Assembly (NCBI GenBank): GCA_030430255.1
Contig: JAUIGD010000002.1
Coordinates: 1 to 58,261, forward strand
Length of the DNA stretch: 58,261 nucleotides
Source: Verrucomicrobiia bacterium
GTDB lineage: Bacteria; Verrucomicrobiota; Verrucomicrobiia; Verrucomicrobiales; DEV007
Direction of reading: 5' to 3'
A model generated the notes under the pieces. That model searched no databases, was not told the origin of the DNA, and worked only from the letters and a program-made list of their open reading frames with translations. Below are positions 1 through 8,519 of the stretch, piece after piece; position 1 is the first letter of the stretch; each line of letters opens with the position of its first letter. The position numbers and the translations under genes are program-made.

Positions 1-153
1 TAGAATTTCGATCCAAATCGACACGATGGTGAGGAGTTGATCGAGATCAGCGACGAGACAGCGGGGCGATTTGGGCAAATTGTAAAACGATTCGCGCCGG
101 AACGGGTAAGTCCGACAGGCTCCTAGGTGCGCGGTCGGGATCGCCCGGGACCG
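1..153. other. Non-coding left edge of the window
   Basis: No convincing gene is seen. The reading frames crossing it are GC-driven shadows of the LamG gene on the minus strand. Bases 60-105 are noticeably more AT-rich than the surroundings. An imperfect inverted repeat at about 130-152 (CGGTC.GGG, loop, CCC..GACCG) lies just past the minus-strand stop codon and could act as a terminator, but it has no T-tract. Confidence 0.4.
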
Positions 154-1548
154 TCAAGCGCGGCGCCGGCGCGCGACGAACGCGAGGGCGCCGAACAGCA
201 TCAAGCCCGCGGTGCCAGGCTCGGGGATGAGGAAGAGCTCGAAGCCGTTGACGGCGAGGTGCTCGCTGTTGGCGCCGCCGAGCAGGTCGATGGCCGTCGG
301 CACGGCGCCGTCGGAGCTGAAGGTGAGGTCGGTGAAGCTCAGTTCGCCGTTGCGCCCCACGGACACCCCGGTCTCGGCGGACGCCCCATCGATGTCGATG
401 TCGAAGGTTCCGCCGCCGAACTGGCTCGAGTTGGTGTACGCCCGGAGCACGTAGTCGCCCGCCTCCAGACCGTCGAGCGTGAGCGTCAACGTGCCGTCGG
501 CGTTGCGCAGCACCATGTCGGAGAGCAGTTCGTCTTTGCCGTAGGTCGCCGCGTGGGCGGCGTAGTCGCGCCAGTGGGTCTGGCCGCTGACCGTCACATC
601 GATATCTCCCCCGCCGACGAGGCTCGCGTAGGTGTTGGTCGCCGAGCCGGTGCCGGCGGCCTCGAATGCGGAGAACCCGGACTGGGTGCCGCCCGGGCCG
701 CCGCCCGCGTTGTCGGACGCCCCGAAATCGATCGCCAAGACCTTGTCGCCCGCGGGGTCGGCGTGGGAAGTGACGAGGCCGGACGCCACAAAGTGGTCGG
801 AGACGCGGGAGGCGCTCAGTGCGGTGCCATAAATGGCGACCTCGTCGAGGCCCGCGTCGAGCGCGCGGTTGAAATGGTTGGCCAAGGCGAAGGGGCGGGC
901 GTTGGTGCCGAAGGCGTCGGCGGCCACGCCGCCGGCCGAGGCGTTGAGGACGCCGTCGATGTAGAGGTTGATCGTGCCGCCCCCGGCGTCGTAGGTCGCG
1001 ACGACATGGTGCCAGAGGCCGTCGGTGATACCGGTCGTGCCGCCGATGGAACTCGTGTTGCTCGACGAGTCGCGCATGATGAAGTTGGCGGTTCCGCCAT
1101 TGTAGCGGGAGATGTACCAGGGCAGCTCCTGAGCCTCGTCGTAGCCCTTGGTAACGATGCCGGCGTTGCCGCTCGAATCGTTGCCCGCTTCGGCGCGGAA
1201 GAGATACTCGATCGAGAAGCTGGTCCCGGAAGCGAAGCCGAGCTGGTTCGGGTCGCCACTCACCGCGTAGGGGTGGACGGGCGGGTTGTTCAGCCCCGGA
1301 TCGGCGCCGTCGCGACCGAACTGGGTGGCATTGCCGACCGCGCCCATGGCGCCGATCGTCCCCGCGCCGGCGAAATTGGTGAAGGTGAGATCGTTGCCGT
1401 TGCCCGAGCTGTCGGCAGCGACGGTGCCGGACGTCTCGTCGAGGCGCCAGTAGCCGACCGGGTTGTCGGCGAGGATCTCGGCGGGGAGGTCGGCGTAGGC
1501 CGCCGGCGCCAGGGCGAGGAGCAGCAAGGGGGGAAACTTGTAGAACAT
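154..1548 (-). CDS. Secreted LamG-domain protein with PEP-CTERM sorting signal
   Basis: The 464-residue product begins with a signal peptide (MFYKFPPLLLLALAPAAYA). I chose the ATG at 1548 because the frame upstream of it is not signal-like and would overlap the neighbouring gene. Residues about 25-220 form a concanavalin-like LamG domain (VGYWRLDE at the start, a GLWHHVVATYD motif, LYIDG). Residues about 240-430 carry an 'IDFG' domain also found in the next gene and in the CotH gene. The last 24 residues are a PEP-CTERM signal: IPEPG, a hydrophobic helix, then RRRR. In known systems exosortase (EpsH/XrtA type) removes this tail and routes the protein to the surface or matrix. It lies 55 bp downstream of its paralogue and is probably cotranscribed with it. 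The ligand is unknown. Confidence 0.88.
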   Translation of the reverse strand: MFYKFPPLLLLALAPAAYADLPAEILADNPVGYWRLDETSGTVAADSSGNGNDLTFTNFAGAGTIGAMGAVGNATQFGRDGADPGLNNPPVHPYAVSGDPNQLGFASGTSFSIEYLFRAEAGNDSSGNAGIVTKGYDEAQELPWYISRYNGGTANFIMRDSSSNTSSIGGTTGITDGLWHHVVATYDAGGGTINLYIDGVLNASAGGVAADAFGTNARPFALANHFNRALDAGLDEVAIYGTALSASRVSDHFVASGLVTSHADPAGDKVLAIDFGASDNAGGGPGGTQSGFSAFEAAGTGSATNTYASLVGGGDIDVTVSGQTHWRDYAAHAATYGKDELLSDMVLRNADGTLTLTLDGLEAGDYVLRAYTNSSQFGGGTFDIDIDGASAETGVSVGRNGELSFTDLTFSSDGAVPTAIDLLGGANSEHLAVNGFELFLIPEPGTAGLMLFGALAFVARRRRA

Positions 1549-1603
1549 GGGACTGGCGGAGGGTGTTTTTTGACGGATCCCGGGCGCTCGATCAAGCCCT
1601 AAT

Positions 1604-3202
1604 TCAGTTATTCTGAACGCGATAGAGCCGGATGGAGGCATCCTCGGGCTCGGGCGATCCGGTGTAGGTGGTGGTTTCGCCGCCCGAGGGGTAGCTGTCG
1701 TCGATCTCGATCCACGAATCGCCGTCCGCCGTCCACTCGACCAGATAATGGGCCCCGGGAACCGAGTCCCAGGTGAAGGTCGGCACGCGCGTGCCGGGAT
1801 CGAAGGCGAAGTCGGTCATGCGCAGGCCGGAGCCCGGAGGGGCCGCGACGGTGAACCCGCACAGGGAGAGGTGCGTGCTGTTCGCGCCGCCGGTCATGGT
1901 CAGGGTGATCGGCGTCCCGTCCGAAATCGCCTCGAAGGTCACCGCTTGCAGCTCCGACGCCCGCGCCACGGGCACCGCGTCGGCGATGCTGCGCTCGCCG
2001 GCGGCATCGTTCACCGTCAGGCTGAAGGTGCCGCCGCCGAACTGCGTGGAGACATGGTAGGTGGTGAATTGGTATGCGCCCGAACGCAGCGCATCGAGGG
2101 TGAGGGTCATGGTGCCGTCGGCGTTGCGCAGCACGTTGTCGGAGACGAGATCGTCGAGCCCGTACGTGGCGCCCGGCGCGGCATAGTTCCGCCAGTGTGT
2201 GTAACCCGCGACCGTGACGGTGACCGCCTCGCCAACCGCCGCGGCGCTGCTCGGGTAGTCCATCGCGACCGGATCGAGGCCATCCCCCTCGTTGGCGGCG
2301 AACTCGGCGAAGCCGTCCTGGACGCCACCCAGCCCGCCCCCGCTGCCCGCCGAGCTGCCGAAATCGACCGCCAACAACGCCTCCGCACCCGGCTCCGGGG
2401 CGACGATCCCCGCGGCGGCATAGTGTGCGGCGATGCGGTCGGGTGCGAGCGCGGCGGCGTAGACCGCGACCTCGTCGAGCGCGACGTCGAGCCGGCGGTT
2501 GAAGTGGTTGGCGAGGGTGAAGGGGTCGAGGTTGGTGCCGTAGGCGTCGGGGGCGACGCCGCCGGTGGTGCTCTGGAGGGCGCCATCGACGTAGATCGCG
2601 ATCTCGCCGAACGCCGCGTCGTACGTGCACACCACGTGGTGCCAACGCCCGTCGCCGACCCCGGCGGTGGCGGCGACCGAGGCGTTGGTGCTGTTGATGT
2701 CGCGGAGGAAGAAATCGACCCGGCCGGCGTTGTAGCGCGACAGATACCAAGGGAGCGCCTGCAGGCTGGAGTAGCCTTTCGTGACCACGCCCGCATTGCC
2801 GGTCGAGGTGTTGCCCGGGGCGGCTTGGATCCAGTATTCGACCGAGAAGCTCTCGCCGCTCGCGAAACCGAGCGCCCCGGGGTCCGGCGCGACCAGGCTG
2901 GGGTGGGTGCTCGGGCCGCCGTTGAGCGGGGTGTTGTCCCCCTCCGCCGGCGTGAAGCGCACGGCGGTGTCCGCGTCATCGACGGCGCCGCTCTGGCCGA
3001 AATCGGCGTCGTTGAACAGCGTGTAGTCGAGGTGCGTCGCACCGCCCGAAAGGTCGATCGCCTGCAGCGAGCCCGCGGCATCGCCCAGGCGCCAGTAGGC
3101 GAGCGGAGAATCGGCGAGCACTTCGGCGGCGTAGTCGGCCCGCACCGGCTGGCCGAGCGGGACCATCGAGGCGGCGACAGCGAGAAAAATCCGCGTTTCC
3201 AT
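1604..3202 (-). CDS. Secreted LamG-domain protein, paralogue of the downstream PEP-CTERM gene
   Basis: The 532-residue product has a signal peptide (about residues 1-22, ending near PVRA). A LamG domain follows at about 25-250 (LAYWRLGDA, WHHVVCTYD, IYVDG), then the shared 'IDFG' domain at about 275-450 (LLAVDFG, THWRNYA, LVSDNVLRNADGTMTLTLDAL, STQFGGGTF). The first two domains match the downstream gene closely, so the pair arose by tandem duplication. The C-terminus differs. It has no PEP-CTERM tail but a beta-type module ending in RLYRVQNN, of a kind common at the ends of Verrucomicrobiota secreted proteins. A promoter lies just upstream. The function is probably glycan or surface binding (inferred from LamG only). 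Confidence 0.85.
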   Translation of the reverse strand: METRIFLAVAASMVPLGQPVRADYAAEVLADSPLAYWRLGDAAGSLQAIDLSGGATHLDYTLFNDADFGQSGAVDDADTAVRFTPAEGDNTPLNGGPSTHPSLVAPDPGALGFASGESFSVEYWIQAAPGNTSTGNAGVVTKGYSSLQALPWYLSRYNAGRVDFFLRDINSTNASVAATAGVGDGRWHHVVCTYDAAFGEIAIYVDGALQSTTGGVAPDAYGTNLDPFTLANHFNRRLDVALDEVAVYAAALAPDRIAAHYAAAGIVAPEPGAEALLAVDFGSSAGSGGGLGGVQDGFAEFAANEGDGLDPVAMDYPSSAAAVGEAVTVTVAGYTHWRNYAAPGATYGLDDLVSDNVLRNADGTMTLTLDALRSGAYQFTTYHVSTQFGGGTFSLTVNDAAGERSIADAVPVARASELQAVTFEAISDGTPITLTMTGGANSTHLSLCGFTVAAPPGSGLRMTDFAFDPGTRVPTFTWDSVPGAHYLVEWTADGDSWIEIDDSYPSGGETTTYTGSPEPEDASIRLYRVQNN

Positions 3203-3239
3203 GGCGGCAGTTCTAGCAAGGCGCGCCCTGAGTCGGCAA
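3203..3239 (-). promoter_or_regulatory. Predicted sigma70-like promoter, probably leaderless
   Basis: Read on the minus strand: -35 TTGCCG (3239-3234), an 18-bp spacer, -10 TAGAAC (3215-3210), then 7 nt to the ATG. Transcription would begin at or next to the start codon. The same layout recurs before several other genes here. Confidence 0.5.
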
Positions 3240-3308
3240 ATCCGGTTTCAAAAGCGCATCATTATCTCAACATCTTGCCGAAATCGGTCTAGAACCCGCT
3301 GAGAGACC

Positions 3309-6300
3309 ATGCCTTCTTCACCCCGCGCCCCCGCCATCGCCGCCTTTCTCGGGCTCGCTGCCGTCTGCCTGCTCTGGTTCGTCCATCGCCAACCCCCGCC
3401 AGACGGCCCGGCGCCGGGCGCGCCGACCGCCGGCACGGCGGACGCCCGCGACGTCGCCGATGTACCGGATGGGCCCGATGCGATCGCCGCGTTCGACGCC
3501 TGGCTCGCCACCGACCTCGCGGGGGGCGCTGTGGATCGCCCCCGTGCCGCCGGTGTCCGGGTGACCCGGTCGGCGCGGGAACTGGCGGCCGCCCGCGGCG
3601 AGGAGATGCTCGCCCTGATCCGCAGCGATCCCGAACTCGCGCTCGAGCGCGCCTTGAGCTGGCGGCAGTGGCTGGCGCTGCCGGAGCCGCTGCGCGAACT
3701 CGTCGAGCGGCCGTTCAGCGCCACCGGGGAGTACACCGTGCAATCCGACTGCCGGCCCGGCGCTGAACGCGTGGCGGAACCGCGCCACCGCACCTGGTTC
3801 ACCGCGGCCGGGGGCGAGCGCCTGAGAGTCTACCCCACCGCCGCCTGGGACGGGGTGACGACCAAGTCGGAGCTGCCGGTGCAGGGGATCACCATCGCCG
3901 GCCACGCGGCGCTGCGCCCGGGGATGGTGCAGATCTTGCCCGCGACCGATGCCCGCGCCTTGGGCGACCACTTCCCGGCCCATGCGGAATCGCCGCCCGC
4001 GGGCGCCGGGGCCGTCGCGCTGGTCGGCGGGAGCCGCGCCGGGTTCGCGAGCCGCGCCGCCGCGCACGAAGTCTCTTCGGCCTTGCGAGAAACCCTGACG
4101 CTGCCCGGCCACCGCACGCCCCGCGCGGCGCTCTCCGTCGCCTTCTCGGCCTCGGACGGCGGCGGCGAAAACATCATCGGCGCCGCCAGTGCGGAATCGC
4201 TGGCCTGGAGCAAGGCGCCCAAGGACGTGTTGGTGATCCGCTGCGATTTCTCCAACTGGACCGGCGCGCCGATGACGGTGGCCGAGATCGAGGCCGCGGT
4301 CGACGGCGCCAGCCCGGTGCTCGACGAGATGTCCTTCGGCAACGCCTACATCCGTTCCCGCACCGTCACCCCGGAGGTGTTCCGCCTCGATGGGGGCGAC
4401 ACCTTCTTCTACGATGACAAGGGTTCCGGGCGCTTGGCCAGCGACGCCAAGGCGCTGGCGGAAGCGGCGGGCTACGTGCTCGCCGACTACGACATCTTCG
4501 TGTTCTCGTTCCGGGCGACGACCAAGATCGGCGGCGCCTTCGCCAACCTCGGGGGTTCCGACCAGTGGGAGACCAACGTGCAGGACGCCGACACCTACCT
4601 GCACGAGTTCGGGCACAACTACGGGCTCGGGCACTCGAACTTCTGGGTGCGCGCCCAGGCCGGCGGCGACTGGGGCGAGCGCTACGGGGTGAACCGCAGC
4701 TGGGGGGCGGCCGGCAACGACGAGTACGGCGACACCTTCGACATGATGTCGGTGCAGTTCCGCCAGCGGCCCGGCATCGAGAACGTCTGGCAGAACGGCC
4801 ACTTCTCGATGAACAACAAAGTCTGCCTCGGCTGGATCGAACCCGACCGGGTGGTCAACGCCACCGGCGACGGCATCTACCGCATCCACCGCTTCGACCA
4901 CCCGGACGCCCACAGCTCCGGCAACAAGCTCGGCCTCACCTTCCGCACCGGCGGCGGCAAACGCATCTGGGCCGGCCTGCGGCGCAAGTTCCCGGCCAAC
5001 CACACGCTGAGCACCGGCGCCTACCTGGTCTGGGAGCACCGGCCGAACCAGCACCGGCAGCTCGACGGCACACCCTTCTCGCAGATCGAGGGGATCACCT
5101 CGTCGATCACCACCGACCCGATGACGATGGCCACCGAGGAGTACGACCACTCGGACTTCGACCGCGACGATTCCGCGCTCGCGGCCGGCGCCTCCTGGAC
5201 CGCCCCCGACGGTTCGGTGCGCCTGACGAACCTCGGCCTCGGCGGCAGCGCCCCGGACGAATACCTCGACCTGAAGGTGGAGTTCCTCGCCGAGATCTCG
5301 CCCTTCCCGGAGTTCGAAGTCTATACCGACGCGGCGTCGGAGACCGTGGGCTTCGTCGGCAGCTACTTCAACGGCGTCCTGCTCGGGGACGACGGCGACT
5401 GGACCGCCTCGGACACCCCGGCCGGCACCCGGGTCGACAAGGACCCCCGCTTCTTCAGCAAGGACTGGGGCGACCGAGACGCCCTCGGCTTGACGGGCGG
5501 CACGGCCGACGACTGGGACGACTTCTCGGTGCAGTGGGACGGCTATCTCAAAGTGACCCGGCCTTACGTCCAGACCGACCTGTCGATCTTCACCTTCGCG
5601 CCCGGCGGCGGCGACGCCCGCATCTGGATCGACCGCGACGGCGACGGCACCCTGGAGGCATCGGAGCGCACCACGCTGACGAACTTCCAAACGGTCGACC
5701 TGCCGGCGCTCGGCGAGGGTAACTACCGGGTGCGCATGCAGTACGGGCACGGCACCGGCGCCAACCAGTTCATCCTCACCCGCAACACCCAGACGCTCGG
5801 CATCGGCGAGTTCGAGATCTTCCAAGACGCGGCGCTGACCGATTACGGCCTCACCGCCAGCTTCGTGAACTCGAGCCTGCGCGGGGTGAGCTCGCACGCC
5901 GATTGGCGCACCAGCCAGACGATCTCCGGCACCCGCACCGAGGAGATGCCCCTCTACTGGGACAACAACATGGGGCCGCGCGGCGACGTCGGCATCACCG
6001 GCGGCAGCGACGGCCGTTGGCAGGATTTCTCCGTCCAGTACGACGGCTGGCTCAGGGTGCTGCGCCGGACCCGCTTCACCACCTACGGGGGCGACGGCAT
6101 GCGGCTGTGGATCGACCGCGACGGCGACGGCAGCTTCGGGTCGGGCGCCCCCGAGTTCCAGCCCGGCACCTGGGGGCAGGCGGGCCGGCACCGCTACGCC
6201 CCCTTCGGCGACTGGGTCGAGCCCGGCGTCTACCGGCTGCGCATCCAGCGCGAGATGGGCTCGACCACCTACAGCAACCGCTTCGCCTTCATGGGCCAGG

Positions 6301-8519
6301 CGGAGGACGAGCTCGCCGCCGGGCGCGGGTTGGAGTTCGGTGGTGTCCACCACATCGAGGCACCCTACGGGAGCACCGTCAGCGGGGAGTACACCGTCGA
6401 GGCCTGGGTCAAACCCGACAGCACCTCGCGGATGACGGTCTTCAGCACCCGCGGCGCCGCCGCCAACTACGGCTTCACGATGAAGATCCATGACGGCACG
6501 ACCTTCCTCGCCCACATCGGCTCGGCGACCGGCTGGATCGACACGGACGCCTCCGTGCAGCAGAACTACCGCGCCGGCGAGTGGGTGCACATCGCCTACG
6601 CCGTGCGGCAGACCGGCTACGACATCTACCTCAACGGCTGGCAGATCAAATCGCACGACCACATCGGCTCGCCCGCAGCGCCCGTGCTCACCGACCCGGC
6701 CCACCCGGTGAACATCGGACGCGACGGCATCTACGGCGAGAACTTCGACGGCGCCATCGACGAGGTGCGCATCTGGTCGGTGGCCCGGAGCGGCGAGGAG
6801 ATCGCCGCCGACATGCGCCGCACTGTCCCCGCCGACACGCCCGGCCTGGCCTCCTGTTGGCGCCTCGACGAGGCGGGCGGGCGCGACGTCGCCGACCTCC
6901 GGTCGCTGCGCCCCGGCGACCTCGTCGGCGCCACCACCCCGTGGGCGGCGATGCCGACGCCGGTGAACGCCCTGCTCGAGTCGGTCGATGAGATCCCGTC
7001 CGAGCTCGCGGTGGCGCTCGGCGGCAGCATCCCCGAGCCCTTCGCCTCGACGCACTACCGGATCGAGGTCGACCAGCCGGGCACGCTCGAGCTTTGGACC
7101 ACCGGCGGCACCGACACCATCGGCACGCTCTACCACAACGGCACCGGCACCCCGCTGGTGCAGATCGATGACACCGAGGGGCGGAACTTCCGCATCTTCT
7201 ACGACGTCACGGAGCCCGGCGTGTACCTCCTGGAAGTGAGCGGTTGGAGCGACTCCACCGGCGGCTACACCCTGCACGCGAACGTCCACGACGCGATCTT
7301 GCCGTTCGCGGCCAGCCTCTCGCCGACCGGCGTCTTCAGCATCGATACCCGCCTCGGCGCGAACTACTGGTTCCTCGGCTCCGGCGACCTGCTGCGCTGG
7401 AACTACCTCGTGCCGACCCCCTTGCCGGGCGAGGGCACGCGGGAGTTCGACCGGATCGACCCCGACGCCCTCGGCGCCAGGCAGTTCATCAAGGCCGTCG
7501 AATCCCCGGCCAAGGCGATGTTCGCCGCCCGCATCCGCGCCTCGACGAGTTCGGCGGGATACGCGATCGCCCACGGGCAGACGGCGGGCTACGCGCTCTC
7601 GCTCGCCGACCCGCCGAACTTCGGCGACACGACCATCACCGCCGACGGCGCGCCGCTGCGCCAGAGCGAGGGCGTGTTGCTGGCCAGCACCGGCAGCCTC
7701 GACACGTTCCGCAAGGTGACGACTTCGCCCGGCGAACTCACCGACAGCATCCCGGCCGGCTTCCCGGTCGGGACCTGGATCGCGACCACCGTCGAGAACG
7801 CCAACGAGGTGGCCTCCCTCAACGTCGGCCTCGCCCGCTTCCCCTTCGCCGACGGTTGGGCGGGCGGCCACATCGGCGCCGCCGGGGAGGTGCTGGCCTT
7901 CGCCCACCTGCCCGGCGGGTCCGCCCCCTTGGTCGTCGCCGCCGGGCGCCACCACCTGCCGAGCGAGAACGGCACCTTCACCCCGGACCTCGGCGCCCTG
8001 CTCGTCGTCGGCGCGGAGAACGGCGGCGTGCCCAAGGTCGTCAGCACCGGGACCGGTTTCGCCCCGGGGACGAACACCTACGGCTGGCGCGTGCGGGTCG
8101 ACCCCGCCACCAGCGACGGCAGCGCCCCGGCCGACGGCGCCTGGAGCTTCGTCTACGTCCCGTATGACACGCCCGACCTCACGGTCGGGCAGGTCGGCCG
8201 CACCGGGGCCACGGTGGCCTCCGGACCGGTGCCGTTCACCTGCACGCGCGATTTCACCACCGGGATCTACCGGCTGGAGATCCCTTCCATGGGCGACCTG
8301 GACGGCGGCGCCCTGTTGATCAACGCGCTCGATATCACCGTCGGCGTCGGCGGCACGGTAGCGCGCTCCTGCCATTTCGAGTGGCGCGTCGTCGACGGCG
8401 GCGCGGCGATCGAAATCCACCCCTTCGGCCTCCCGCTCGCCGCCGGCACCCGCATCCCCTGCGGGTTCGCCTTCGCCTACGTCCCCTTCGACCGCCTCGT
8501 GTTCGGCCCTCAGCGCTGA
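3309..8519 (+). CDS. Large secreted multidomain zinc metalloprotease (M11/M6-like)
   Basis: The 1736-residue product has an N-terminal signal or anchor helix (about residues 8-26). A metzincin-type zinc site HEFGHNYGLGH lies at residues 432-442. It is followed at about 472-482 by EYGDTFDMMS, which fits the Met-turn region of gametolysin-like (M11) and M6 peptidases. Downstream are two related beta modules at about 680-830 and 846-1000, each with a DGDG..WIDRDGDG Ca-binding-like loop and a DDFSVQWDGYLKV/QDFSVQYDGWLRV core (PA14-like). A LamG domain spans about 1010-1170, a bacterial pre-peptidase C-terminal domain (PPC) about 1244-1327, and the tail is long and unassigned. It likely degrades extracellular protein. 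It converges on the CotH gene and overlaps it by 10 bp. Exact family assignment (M11 versus M6) is uncertain. Confidence 0.88.
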   Translation: MPSSPRAPAIAAFLGLAAVCLLWFVHRQPPPDGPAPGAPTAGTADARDVADVPDGPDAIAAFDAWLATDLAGGAVDRPRAAGVRVTRSARELAAARGEEMLALIRSDPELALERALSWRQWLALPEPLRELVERPFSATGEYTVQSDCRPGAERVAEPRHRTWFTAAGGERLRVYPTAAWDGVTTKSELPVQGITIAGHAALRPGMVQILPATDARALGDHFPAHAESPPAGAGAVALVGGSRAGFASRAAAHEVSSALRETLTLPGHRTPRAALSVAFSASDGGGENIIGAASAESLAWSKAPKDVLVIRCDFSNWTGAPMTVAEIEAAVDGASPVLDEMSFGNAYIRSRTVTPEVFRLDGGDTFFYDDKGSGRLASDAKALAEAAGYVLADYDIFVFSFRATTKIGGAFANLGGSDQWETNVQDADTYLHEFGHNYGLGHSNFWVRAQAGGDWGERYGVNRSWGAAGNDEYGDTFDMMSVQFRQRPGIENVWQNGHFSMNNKVCLGWIEPDRVVNATGDGIYRIHRFDHPDAHSSGNKLGLTFRTGGGKRIWAGLRRKFPANHTLSTGAYLVWEHRPNQHRQLDGTPFSQIEGITSSITTDPMTMATEEYDHSDFDRDDSALAAGASWTAPDGSVRLTNLGLGGSAPDEYLDLKVEFLAEISPFPEFEVYTDAASETVGFVGSYFNGVLLGDDGDWTASDTPAGTRVDKDPRFFSKDWGDRDALGLTGGTADDWDDFSVQWDGYLKVTRPYVQTDLSIFTFAPGGGDARIWIDRDGDGTLEASERTTLTNFQTVDLPALGEGNYRVRMQYGHGTGANQFILTRNTQTLGIGEFEIFQDAALTDYGLTASFVNSSLRGVSSHADWRTSQTISGTRTEEMPLYWDNNMGPRGDVGITGGSDGRWQDFSVQYDGWLRVLRRTRFTTYGGDGMRLWIDRDGDGSFGSGAPEFQPGTWGQAGRHRYAPFGDWVEPGVYRLRIQREMGSTTYSNRFAFMGQAEDELAAGRGLEFGGVHHIEAPYGSTVSGEYTVEAWVKPDSTSRMTVFSTRGAAANYGFTMKIHDGTTFLAHIGSATGWIDTDASVQQNYRAGEWVHIAYAVRQTGYDIYLNGWQIKSHDHIGSPAAPVLTDPAHPVNIGRDGIYGENFDGAIDEVRIWSVARSGEEIAADMRRTVPADTPGLASCWRLDEAGGRDVADLRSLRPGDLVGATTPWAAMPTPVNALLESVDEIPSELAVALGGSIPEPFASTHYRIEVDQPGTLELWTTGGTDTIGTLYHNGTGTPLVQIDDTEGRNFRIFYDVTEPGVYLLEVSGWSDSTGGYTLHANVHDAILPFAASLSPTGVFSIDTRLGANYWFLGSGDLLRWNYLVPTPLPGEGTREFDRIDPDALGARQFIKAVESPAKAMFAARIRASTSSAGYAIAHGQTAGYALSLADPPNFGDTTITADGAPLRQSEGVLLASTGSLDTFRKVTTSPGELTDSIPAGFPVGTWIATTVENANEVASLNVGLARFPFADGWAGGHIGAAGEVLAFAHLPGGSAPLVVAAGRHHLPSENGTFTPDLGALLVVGAENGGVPKVVSTGTGFAPGTNTYGWRVRVDPATSDGSAPADGAWSFVYVPYDTPDLTVGQVGRTGATVASGPVPFTCTRDFTTGIYRLEIPSMGDLDGGALLINALDITVGVGGTVARSCHFEWRVVDGGAAIEIHPFGLPLAAGTRIPCGFAFAYVPFDRLVFGPQR
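8510..8519. other. Perfect palindrome carrying both convergent stop codons
   Basis: TCAGCGCTGA is self-complementary. Read on either strand it encodes Gln-Arg-stop, so the metalloprotease and the CotH protein both end in QR and share the same 10 bp. Whether it also helps terminate transcription cannot be told from sequence. Confidence 0.9.

Noticed and set aside
127-1602. Long plus-strand open frame opposite the LamG/PEP-CTERM gene
   Set aside because: GC-driven shadow with E/V/G/R-rich low-complexity sequence and no recognisable fold.
1549-1603. Independent promoter for the PEP-CTERM LamG gene
   Set aside because: No TTGCC/TAnnnT pair at usable spacing. Read-through from the paralogue upstream is simpler.
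3318-8420. A 1700-codon open frame on the minus strand
   Set aside because: It is the shadow of the metalloprotease gene. The composition is Arg/Gly/Ala/Asp-rich with no domains, and the opposite strand has a signal peptide and zinc motif.
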